From TMED8 sp038125725 (GTDB taxonomy: Bacteria > Pseudomonadota > Alphaproteobacteria > Rhodospirillales > Casp-alpha2), in contig JAYPEK010000005.1 in NCBI GenBank assembly GCA_038125725.1, forward strand, positions 1 through 64,000: a DNA stretch of 64,000 nucleotides, read 5' to 3'. A program made the translations under genes and the position numbers. Shown here piece by piece: positions 17,585 to 26,300 of the stretch; the first letter of the stretch is position 1; each line of letters opens with the position of its first letter. Under the pieces are notes generated by a model that was given only the letters and a program-made list of their open reading frames with translations, did not search any database and was not told where the DNA came from.

Positions 17585-19105
17585 TTACATACGCCGGGCG
17601 CCGCCGTAGGCGGCCAGGAACTTTTGCTTGGAGCCCGCTTCGATGAACGCCACCGCGCAACCGAGCTCACGGTCGCCTTCATCGCTCTCGTCGGCGCGGC
17701 GCTGGCCCCCCTGAATGGCGGGACAGGCCTGCTCAGAGATTTCCGACGTCTTGTCCGGGCCATCATGAACCTCGCCAGCCAAAGCTCCCGGCAGGTCGGC
17801 CTCGCGCCGACGTTCTTCCGGTTGCTTGGTGCCGACGATCCGGATTTCCGGGGTGATACCGTGCGCCTGAATGGTGTGCCCGTCGGGACCATAGTAGAGC
17901 GCCGTGGTCAGTCTGAGCGCTCCCTCTTCCGGCAGCGGGATGATCGTCTGCACCGAACCCTTGCCGAACGAGCGCGTTCCCATGACCGTCGCGCGGCCAT
18001 GCACCTTGAGCGCGCTGGCGACGATTTCCGACGCCGATGCCGAGCCGCCGTTGATCAACACCACCATCGGCAATCCGTTGGCGAGATCGCCCTTCTCGGC
18101 CCCGAACGAGCGGCGGTCCTCCGGTGCGCGGCCGCGCACCGAGACGATCTCACCGGCATCAAGGAAGGCATCGGCGAGAATGACCGATTGATCCAGAAGC
18201 CCGCCCGGGTTGTTGCGGAGATCCAGCACGATGCCGTCCGGCTCGCCCCCCAATTCAGCGCGGATAGCAGCGAAGGCGGTGACGATGCCGCCCTCAACCC
18301 GTTCGGAAAAGCGGCTGACCCGGATATAGCCGACACGGCCGACGGTGCGCCAGCGCACCGCGCGGACCTTGATGACGGCGCGCACCAGGGTGAGATCGAA
18401 GTCGGAACGACCCTGGCGGCGGAGCGTCAGGCGAATGGGGGTCCCGGGGCGGCCACGCATCAGGCGCACCGCCTGGTTCAGGCTCAGGCCCTTAATCGGC
18501 TCGCCATCCACATGAGTGATCAGGTCCCCCGACTCGACTCCCGCCTCTGCCGCCGGCGTATCCTCGATCGGCGCCACCACCTTGACCAGGCCTTCTTCCA
18601 TTGTCACCTCGATGCCGAGGCCGCCGAATTCGCCCTTGGTGTGGATGAAGGACTCGTTGAATTCCTCGCGGTTCATGAAACCGGAGTGCGGATCGAGCGA
18701 CGCCACCATCTTGTCCAGCGCCGCCTCGATCACCTTCGGCGCCGGCTGCGAATGTGGTGCCGCCTTGAGGTCCGTCACCCCCTCGATTGCGGCATCGACC
18801 AGTTTCGCGTCGGAAACCTCGCGCACGTACTTGGCGCGCACCCGCTTGAAGGCGAACTTGAAGTAGTCCAACCGGTCCTGCTGGGGGCTGACGGCGGTCT
18901 CCTTGTAGACGGCCGTGAACCGGGCGACCTCGCGCTCAGTGTCGGCGGGGAGCGGATGCAGCTTGTCGCCGACGGCGTCCAGAACCCGACTGAGGGACGA
19001 CTTGTGTCCGGCCGAACAGGCGCCGAGCGCGGACAAAAGCGCCGCACCCAGCAGCAATCCGATGACCAGTAGAAAAGCCTGCGGCGAACCGCGCCAGCCC
19101 TTCAT
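17585..19105 (-). CDS. S41-family C-terminal processing peptidase (CtpA-like)
   Basis: A 506-residue lipoprotein-type protease. A signal peptide ends in LSALGAC, a lipobox. After an N-terminal helical region comes a PDZ domain (GGLGIEVTMEEGLVKVVAPI to about residue 240), then the S41 core with the catalytic Ser in GGSASASEIVASAL and Lys in SFGKGSVQT. Such periplasmic tail-specific proteases degrade or mature envelope proteins. The last 70 or so residues are charged and low in homology. It precedes the soeA spacer on the same strand, so readthrough into soeABC is possible. Confidence 0.87.
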   Translation of the reverse strand: MKGWRGSPQAFLLVIGLLLGAALLSALGACSAGHKSSLSRVLDAVGDKLHPLPADTEREVARFTAVYKETAVSPQQDRLDYFKFAFKRVRAKYVREVSDAKLVDAAIEGVTDLKAAPHSQPAPKVIEAALDKMVASLDPHSGFMNREEFNESFIHTKGEFGGLGIEVTMEEGLVKVVAPIEDTPAAEAGVESGDLITHVDGEPIKGLSLNQAVRLMRGRPGTPIRLTLRRQGRSDFDLTLVRAVIKVRAVRWRTVGRVGYIRVSRFSERVEGGIVTAFAAIRAELGGEPDGIVLDLRNNPGGLLDQSVILADAFLDAGEIVSVRGRAPEDRRSFGAEKGDLANGLPMVVLINGGSASASEIVASALKVHGRATVMGTRSFGKGSVQTIIPLPEEGALRLTTALYYGPDGHTIQAHGITPEIRIVGTKQPEERRREADLPGALAGEVHDGPDKTSEISEQACPAIQGGQRRADESDEGDRELGCAVAFIEAGSKQKFLAAYGGARRM

Positions 19106-19141
19106 GGGGTTACTCCCGTTGGCGACGGCCGCCCAGAGGGC

Positions 19142-20077
19142 TCAGCCGTCGGCGTTGATCTGTTCGATCAGTTCGCCCAGCACCTTTTCCGCTTCGTCGT
19201 TCTCGACCTGGCAGGTGCCGGCGTTCTCATGCCCGCCGCCGCCGTACTTCAGCATCAACTCACCGATGTTGGTGTTCGACGTGCGGTTGAGGATCGACTT
19301 GCCCGTCGCGAACACGGTGTTGAGCTTGTTCAGGCCCCACATGCAGTGGATCGAGATGTTGCAGTCCGGATAGAGCGCATAGACCATGAACCGGTTCCCC
19401 GCGTATATGGTCTCCTCATTGCGGAGATCAAGGATGACCAGATTGCCGTGCACCGTGGCGCAGCGCTGGATCTGTTCCTTGAAGCGGTCTTCGTGTTCGC
19501 GGTAGAGATCAACTCGCTCCTTCACGTCCGGCAGCTTGAGGATGTCGGAAATGTCGTGTTCACGGCAGTAATCGATCAGGTGCATCATCAATTGGTAGTT
19601 GGAAACGCGGAACTCCCGGAAACGGCCGAGACCGGTGCGCGAATCCATCAGGTAGTTCATCAGCACCCAGCCGTCGGGATTGAGCACTTCTTCGCGGCTG
19701 AACTGGGCCGAGTCGCCCTTGTCCACCGCTTCCATCATGTCGTCGGAAACGTTTCCGAAAGCTTCCTTGCCGCCGTAGTAGTCGTAGACCACGCGCGCCG
19801 CCGACGGCGCTTCGGGAGAGATAATGTGGTTGTCCTTCTCTCCGACGCGGATGGTTTCGCTCAGGTGATGATCGAAAGCCATGTGCACGCCTTCCACATA
19901 GGGAAGGTTGGTGGTGATATCGCCGCCGGTAATCAGGATGGTGCCGTCCTGCATGTCCTTGGGATGGACGAACTTGATGTCGTCAATCAGGTCCAGTTCC
20001 TTCAACAGCACGGCACAGACCAAACCGTCGAAATCGCTGCGCGTCACCAGCCGGTATTTCTTTTGCTCGTCACTCAT
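19142..20077 (-). CDS. DHH-family phosphoesterase
   Basis: A 311-residue DHH/DHHA1 protein. The N-terminal motifs are RSDFDGLVCAVLL and FDHHLSE (the DHH signature) plus a later acidic motif; the C-terminal DHHA1 motif is GGGGHENAGTCQ. Family members hydrolyse phosphodiesters such as oligoribonucleotides (NrnA), cyclic dinucleotides or polyphosphate; the exact substrate is not clear. It lies 36 nt upstream of the S41 protease gene on the same strand. Confidence 0.82.
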   Translation of the reverse strand: MSDEQKKYRLVTRSDFDGLVCAVLLKELDLIDDIKFVHPKDMQDGTILITGGDITTNLPYVEGVHMAFDHHLSETIRVGEKDNHIISPEAPSAARVVYDYYGGKEAFGNVSDDMMEAVDKGDSAQFSREEVLNPDGWVLMNYLMDSRTGLGRFREFRVSNYQLMMHLIDYCREHDISDILKLPDVKERVDLYREHEDRFKEQIQRCATVHGNLVILDLRNEETIYAGNRFMVYALYPDCNISIHCMWGLNKLNTVFATGKSILNRTSNTNIGELMLKYGGGGHENAGTCQVENDEAEKVLGELIEQINADG

Positions 20078-20190
20078 CGGGCATCCCCATCATCTGGTCA
20101 TCAATGCTTTTTCCACCAGGCACTCACCCCAGCGCGGTTGGACGCAGTTTAGCCTAAGCTTTCGGGGTTCGAAACCCTTGATTACAAATG

Positions 20191-21252
20191 CTATTTCCCG
20201 GCGGAAACAGCTTCTCGCAGGACCCAAACGGCGGCCCCCAACAGCAATGCCGCGCCGGCCTGATGCGCCGCTGCCAGCGGCACGGGAACCACCAGGAGCA
20301 GCGTCGAAATACCGAGCGTCACCTGCATGACTGCCAACGCCGCCAACCAGTTGAGCGCCAACGCGAGCCCGCCGCCGGCGCCATGCCGCCGCCCAGCAAA
20401 CCACAATGCCAGCACCGTGACGAAGGTCAGTTCCGCCAGCACCCGGTGGTCGAACTGCACGGTGGTAATGTTTTCGAATAGATTGATATAGACGGGCTGC
20501 ATCTCGAACATGCGCTCCGGGATCAAATCACCGTCCATCAGCGGGAATGTGTTGTAGGTCAGACCGGCATCGAGGCCGGCAACCAGAGCGCCGGAAAAGG
20601 CGGTCACGAAAATCAGCACCAATAACGCACTGGACCAGCGCGTCAGCGGGCCTTTGTCGGCCTCGGTCGGCGGTCCGAGACGGAGCCCGATCGCCACCCA
20701 CAGGATGTAGGCATAGATCGCGAAGGCCAGAATCAAATGCGCCGCGAGGCGGTATTGGGAGACATCGGGCTCGTCCACGAGCCCGCTCTTGACCATGTAC
20801 CAGCCCATCACGCCCTGTAGCGCGCCGAGCACGAACATCAACGCGAACCGGAGGCCAAGCGGCTTGTCGACCCAACCACGCAGCATGAAAAACACGAACG
20901 GCACGAAGAACACGACGCCAATGATCCGTCCCCATAACCGGTGCACGAACTCAAGCCAGAAGATTCCCTTGAATCCGGTGAGCGTCATGTCCCAGTTCAT
21001 TTCACGGAATTCCGGATAGGCCTTGTACTTATCGAACAGCACCTGCCAGTCGGCATCATGAAACGGCGGAAACCAGCCGGTCAGCGGCTTCCACTCGACC
21101 ATGGAAAGCCCCGAGTTGGTCAGCCGCGTCACGCCACCCAGAACCACCATCACGAACACCATCGCCGCCACGGCGAACAACCAGGCGGCAAGAATTCGGC
21201 GGCGTTTGATGGTCTCGGCGTCGGCGGCGCTCATCTTTTGCTCCTTCCCCAT
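20191..21252 (-). CDS. ctaA: Haem A synthase (CtaA/COX15 type)
   Basis: A 353-residue membrane enzyme that oxidises the C8 methyl of haem O to make haem A for cytochrome c oxidase. About eight helices; characteristic segments are VLGGVTRLTNSGLSMVEWKP, the histidine-bearing EFVHRLWGRIIG, and FDHRVLAELTFVT in the second half. Length fits the alphaproteobacterial/mitochondrial type. The 113 nt before the DHH gene hold nothing I recognise. Confidence 0.94.
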   Translation of the reverse strand: MGKEQKMSAADAETIKRRRILAAWLFAVAAMVFVMVVLGGVTRLTNSGLSMVEWKPLTGWFPPFHDADWQVLFDKYKAYPEFREMNWDMTLTGFKGIFWLEFVHRLWGRIIGVVFFVPFVFFMLRGWVDKPLGLRFALMFVLGALQGVMGWYMVKSGLVDEPDVSQYRLAAHLILAFAIYAYILWVAIGLRLGPPTEADKGPLTRWSSALLVLIFVTAFSGALVAGLDAGLTYNTFPLMDGDLIPERMFEMQPVYINLFENITTVQFDHRVLAELTFVTVLALWFAGRRHGAGGGLALALNWLAALAVMQVTLGISTLLLVVPVPLAAAHQAGAALLLGAAVWVLREAVSAGK

Positions 21253-21375
21253 TCGGGCGGCGCCCTGTATAGCTCAGGTGCCCGGTGAAACCAATGAACA
21301 TTGCGTTTTGCCGCGCTATGTTGGATATAGCGCCTGGAATTTGGCAGTGGTTGACATTCATCAATCGGCGGTAAC

Positions 21376-22149
21376 GTGACAGACATTCACCCTGTATATC
21401 TGGTCGGCGCCGGCCCCGGCGACCCGGACCTGCTGACGGTCAAGGCGCGCCGCCTGATCGATGCCGTCGATGTCGTCGTCTACGACAAGCTGGTCGCCGA
21501 CCCCATTCTGACGCTGTTTCCCGCGGCCACGGAAAAGATCTTCGCCGGCAAGCAGGCCTTTAACCACTACATGCCGCAAGAGAAGATCAACGAAGTTCTG
21601 GTTGAACTGGCGCAAGCCGGGCGCAAGGTGATGCGCCTCAAGGGCGGCGATCCGTTCGTCTTCGGACGCGGTGGCGAAGAAGCCCTGCACCTGGCCGCCA
21701 ACGGCATTCCGTTCGAGATCGTGCCGGGCATCACCTCGTCGGCTGGTTGCGCCGCCTATGCCGGCATTCCGCTGACGCATCGCGACCTCGCCCATGGCGT
21801 GCGGTTCGTCACCGGCCACACCCAGGGCCCCGATGGGCTCGGCCTCAATTGGCAGAGCCTTGCCGACCCGGACACCACGTTGGTCATCTACATGGGGGTT
21901 ACCAACGTGCAACAGATTACCGAGCGCCTGATCGGCGCCGGCATGCCGGCCACGACACCCGCCGCCGCCATCAACCAGGGCACGCGGCCCGACCAAAACG
22001 TGCTCACCACGACGCTGGCTGACCTGCCTGAACACGTCGCCGACGCTGGCCTCAAGGGGCCGACGCTTCTGGTCATTGGCAGGGTCGTCGATCTGTCGGA
22101 ACGCCTGGCCTGGTTCGACGACGCCCTGGCACGCGAGCCCATCACCTGA
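21376..22149 (+). CDS. cobA: Uroporphyrinogen-III C-methyltransferase
   Basis: A 257-residue SAM-dependent enzyme converting uroporphyrinogen III to precorrin-2, the entry to sirohaem and cobalamin. The diagnostic SUMT segments are VGAGPGDPDLLTVKARRLI at the N-terminus, RLKGGDPFVFGRGGEE and the GITS-containing EIVPGITSSAG. It is the single-domain CobA type, not fused to CysG. Translation begins at GTG. Sirohaem is the cofactor of assimilatory sulfite and nitrite reductases. The GlcG-like gene follows at 11 nt. Confidence 0.92.
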   Translation: MTDIHPVYLVGAGPGDPDLLTVKARRLIDAVDVVVYDKLVADPILTLFPAATEKIFAGKQAFNHYMPQEKINEVLVELAQAGRKVMRLKGGDPFVFGRGGEEALHLAANGIPFEIVPGITSSAGCAAYAGIPLTHRDLAHGVRFVTGHTQGPDGLGLNWQSLADPDTTLVIYMGVTNVQQITERLIGAGMPATTPAAAINQGTRPDQNVLTTTLADLPEHVADAGLKGPTLLVIGRVVDLSERLAWFDDALAREPIT

Positions 22150-22160
22150 CGGAGGAAGTC

Positions 22161-22643
22161 ATGGCACGACCGCCCGCCAAGAAAGTCGCAACCAGCCTCG
22201 ACCTGGCCACTGCCGAGATCATCGCCACCGGTGCCCTCGCGGCCGCGCGGCTGCACGACACCTTGCCGCTATGCGTGGCGGTGCTCGATGCCGGCGGCCA
22301 ACTGGTAACTTTCAAGCGCGAGGACGGCTGCGGCATCATGCGCGGCGATATCGCGCTCGGCAAAGCCTACGGCGCGCTCGGCATGGGCATGGCCAGCCGC
22401 ACCATCCGCGACGAACTGGCCGACCGGCCGGCATTTCAGGGGGCGCTCGCGGCGGCATCGGGCGGACGTTTCATTCCGGTGCCGGGCGGCGTTGCCATTC
22501 TCGATACCGACGGGCTGATCATCGGCGCCGTCGGCATCAGCGGCGACTCGTCCGAATGCGACGAATTCATGGCCATCGAAGGCGTGGTCGCCGCCGGTCT
22601 GACATCGGATCCCAGTGAACCCGACACAAGTTGGATGAACTGA
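22161..22643 (+). CDS. GlcG/HbpS-family haem-binding protein
   Basis: A 160-residue GlcG/HbpS (former DUF336) protein. The family pattern is clear: VLDAGGQLVTFKREDG, ALGKAYGALGMGMASR and GGVAILDTDGLIIGAVGISG. Relatives bind haem or corrinoids, or act as small accessory enzymes. It has no signal peptide and overlaps no gene, but sits 11 nt after cobA with a GGAGGAAG-type Shine-Dalgarno, so a tetrapyrrole-related role is plausible. Function is otherwise unproven. Confidence 0.82.
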   Translation: MARPPAKKVATSLDLATAEIIATGALAAARLHDTLPLCVAVLDAGGQLVTFKREDGCGIMRGDIALGKAYGALGMGMASRTIRDELADRPAFQGALAAASGGRFIPVPGGVAILDTDGLIIGAVGISGDSSECDEFMAIEGVVAAGLTSDPSEPDTSWMN

Positions 22644-22685
22644 TCCGCCGGTTTCCGGCGCCGTTTCCCATCACCCATCTGCGGG

Positions 22686-22706
22686 CCGCCCGACAGCGGT
22701 TTTTTT
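22686..22706 (+). terminator. Probable intrinsic terminator of cobA-glcG unit
   Basis: CCGC (22686-22689) pairs with GCGG (22696-22699) over a 6-nt loop and is followed by seven T residues. The stem is short, but the T-run is clear. A second hairpin, CGCCGG/CCGGCG at 22646-22660, lies just after the stop and may assist. Confidence 0.45.
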
Positions 22707-22799
22707 CGTGATTGCGCCGTGCTACGGCTTGCATAACAAGACTGCAATCAAATTGCGCTAGTCGACCGGTGATTGAGTGCTCTGAGAGAGGGAACCATC

Positions 22800-23312
22800 G
22801 TGCTCGTTGCCTTCACCGAGATGCAGCTCAACCCGTACCAGCCGCTGGTGACTTCGGATCTGGACGGGCTGGAGGGCGCTTGTGCGTCCGAGCTTTATAC
22901 CTACTGGCTGGACAAGAAAGCCGGCGCGCCAATGCCCGATTGGTCGTCGTTCGAATTCATGGACCTCTACCGGATCGCCCATTCCATGCTGGTCTTGGAC
23001 GTTGTCGACCGGAATGATTCCGGCAAGCTCAGGTATCGCTTCATGGGAACCACGATCGTCGAGTACCGCCGACTGAGGAAGATCCCCGATCTCACCGGCA
23101 AGACCTTTGCCGATGGCGATAGAGCCTATGATCCCACCGCCATGGCCGAGGCCTATCAAGCCTGCGTCACCACGGCCCAGCCGGTGATGATGAGCGGTGA
23201 ATACCAGACAGAGAACTCGCATGGCCAGCACACCCGGCTGATCCTGCCCTGGGCCATCGACGGCCAAGTCGAACGCCTGACCTGCACCCTGGACCGCTTC
23301 CCCGCCGAATAA
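22800..23312 (+). CDS. PAS-domain protein (PAS_5-like)
   Basis: A 170-residue stand-alone PAS-type protein resembling the alphaproteobacterial PAS_5 family, in which similar 150-200-residue proteins occur in many copies. The characteristic stretch is the hydrophobic HSMLVLDVVDRNDSGKLRYR with FMGTTIVEYR and a final RLILPWAIDG. No output domain is attached. GTG at 22800 is preferred because AGAGAGGGA lies 7 nt upstream; a TTG at 22773 would add nine residues. It converges with the giant coiled-coil gene. Confidence 0.75.
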   Translation: MLVAFTEMQLNPYQPLVTSDLDGLEGACASELYTYWLDKKAGAPMPDWSSFEFMDLYRIAHSMLVLDVVDRNDSGKLRYRFMGTTIVEYRRLRKIPDLTGKTFADGDRAYDPTAMAEAYQACVTTAQPVMMSGEYQTENSHGQHTRLILPWAIDGQVERLTCTLDRFPAE

Positions 23313-23330
23313 CGCCGGGCACGGGCGAGA

Positions 23331-26300
23331 TTACTCGCCGGTGACGATGTCGCGGCCGAGCGCGCGCGCCAACAGCATGTAGACCTTGCCCACGTCGGAT
23401 GCCAGGAAGGTTCCGCGCAGCAGGCTTTCCTGATCCAGCGCCTGCGCTTGGTTCAACAAGCTCTCGAACTCGGCCAAGTAGCGGGTGACATAATCGCGGA
23501 ATTCGGAATCGCGCTGGTACTTGTCGCGCACGATATTGAGCTTCGCCTTCTCGCGGAAACCCAGCATCTTGCGAACGAAGACGCCGGTCTCGCCCTTGTT
23601 GTAGCGACGCCAGTCCTCTTCGCTGATGACCGTCTCCAGAACCCGGTTCATGTCCACCGCCAACGACTGCAGCCGCTCGCTGACGAAGCCCGCCTGCTGC
23701 ATGAAGTCCGATACCGCCGCCTTGGAACGGCGTTCCTTCAGGTGCTCGACCAGGGTCCGCGCCTCGTTCGAGGTTTCGCGCATTTCCTGGGTCTGGCGTT
23801 CCATCAGCCGTGCCGCCTCTTCCGCGTTGGCGGAAGCCTGGGTGGTCGTGCGGTTGAGCGCATCGGCCTGCGAACGCACGTGCTGGTCCCAGGCGGCGAC
23901 CTTGGCAAGGGCCGCTTCCGTCGCCGCGCTCAATTCGCCGGCGCGCCGTTCGACCGCGCCCGACAGCGCCTCCATGCCCTGTTCGGTGCGCTGGTAGGTG
24001 GTGCCCAGGTTGTAGATCTGGCGCCGTACCTGTTCGGCCATGGCCTCCAGCCGGCCGCCCATTCCCTCGACGCTCATGCCCGTTTCCTGGGTCTGCTGGC
24101 GGAACATGTCGATGGCCTTGTTCAGCTTCGATGCGTTGACGTCGATGGCGACGCCGGCCTCGGCTGAACTTTCCGTCAAGTGTTCGCTGACGCCCTGCAG
24201 GCGTTCGGTCGCTTCTTCGACGGCGGTATTCAACAGCTCCGTGCGGTGCTTCATGGTCTCGCCCACATCGGTGAGTTGCGTCGAGGCGCGCTTGGAAACC
24301 CCGTCCAGTTCCTGTGCCTGGCGACGCAGGTCGTGGCCGACCTTGCGCAGGTTGCCGAGCGTCTGACCGGACATGCTGTCGAGGTCGCCGTACTGCTGCG
24401 AAAGCTCCTTGGCCAGGTTCTCCACCTGCCGGAACAGATGATCGGAGACCTGGGTGGTCTCCTCCGAATGGCGGCCGAGCGCCTCCGTCACCAGGCCGAC
24501 CAACTGCGCCGCGCGTTCGGCACTGGAGGTCAGTTCGTGCGTGCGCTCGCCCAGGCTCTCGCTGACCCGGCCGAGTTGTGCCGCCGCTTCCGTCGAAGAC
24601 AGCCGCAGCGTCGCCGATTGCTGGTTCAGGGTATCGGCGAACGACTGCACGTGGGTGGAGGCAGCGTCATAGGCGGTTGTCAGGTCGTTGGAACTGCGGT
24701 GCAGCAGATCGCCAACGTCGTCGAAGCGCACGCGCGCCTGATCGAGCGACCCTTCCAATTCACCGATGTGCGACTTCAGCGCCGCCGCGATCCCCTCCAG
24801 GTGCGAGGCCGCGCGCGAAGATGCCGACGTCGCGGTTTCGACCCGATCATCCAGGTTGGTCGCCACCGTGGTCATGTGGTCCTCGGCGGCGAAGGCGGCG
24901 GCAGCCACTTCCTCGCGCGTCGTGTCGAGGCGGTTGGTGGCGCGGTCGACCCGGTGCGCGGCCTCGTCGGAAACGGCGGCCAATTGGCCGGCGGTCTCCT
25001 GCAATTGCCCGCTGGCGACTGCAAGCCGCTCGCGTGTCCGGTCCGAAAGATCATCCAATTCCTTGGAACGTTCCTGGAAGCTGTCGCTGATGGTGTCCAG
25101 GTCGACGCCGGCCCGGTCGGTCGCGGTCTTCAGCGACTCCGCCTGGCGCGCCATCACCTCGGTCACCAACGACAGGAGCTGCGCCGCCTTGTCGGCGCTG
25201 GCCGAAAGCTGCGTCGATTGCTCGGCGAAGGCGCCGCCCACCTGAGCCACGTCGTCGACGGCATTGCGCCCGGCACTACTCAAGGCGGTGGCATTGGCGC
25301 GTAGCGTCTCCGCCACTTCCCTCACCTTGCCGGCGGCACTATCCGATGCGGTCATCACCTCGGTCAGGGTGCCCTGCAATTCGTCGCCGACCATGTGCAG
25401 CCGGCCCTCAACCCGTTCCGTCGCATGGTCGAGATCGTCCACCCGCTCGCGCAGGATCTTGCCGGTATTGACCATCAACGTGGCGGCGCGCGAAGACAGG
25501 TTCGAAAGCTGGCCGGCGTTGGCCTCCAGCAGCGCCGCGACACGGCCGACGTCGTCGGTGGCGGCGCCGGCGGCAAGGCTAAGGTCGCGTGCTTTCTCCT
25601 GCACCGTGGCGCCCAGCGCCTGCAGCCGCGACACCGCGTGCTCGGAGGCGCCGGTGACACCGTCAAGCCGCTCGCGCAGCAGTTCCGCCGTGCGCTGGCC
25701 CCGGTCGGTGCCGGCGGCCACGGTTTCCTGGGCGGTATTCAGGACCTCTGTTACACCCTCGATCTCGGCCCGGCCGCGATCGGCGGCGCGGGTCAGGGCG
25801 GAACTGGACCGGTTCAGGATGTCGGCGGCACCGGCGATCTGCGTGCTGGCACGGTCTGAAATGATCGACAGTTCCTCCGAACGCACTTTCATCCGGTCGG
25901 CAACGGTGTCGATGTTTTCGGCACCGGCTTGCGAGGTCTGTTCCAATGTCTGTGCTTCGGCGCCAAGGGTTTCGGCGGCGGCGTGCAACCGCGCGCGCGC
26001 CGCCTCGGAAATATCCTCCAACTCGTCGGCACGGCCATGCAGTCCTTCGCTGACCCGCGTCACTTCCGCCAGCACGCGTTCGGCGATCATCTGCAGCAAA
26101 TCGGAATTGCGGCGCAACTGATCGCCGACGGCTTCCGAGCGTTCGGCCGTATCCTCGCCGAGCGCCGCCGTCTCGCGTGCCTGTTCCTGGAACATGCGGC
26201 GGCTGGCGGAGATCGAGGTTTCCACCCGCGCCGCCGTCTGCGTCAGGTCCTGGGCCTGCGCATCGAAGCTCTCCGATGCCGCGCGGATGCCGGCGTTGGC

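Noticed and set aside
21253..21375. Cobalamin riboswitch ahead of cobA
   Set aside because: The spacer has a short GGTG/CCGGTG stretch but not the conserved B12-box core, so I do not call one.
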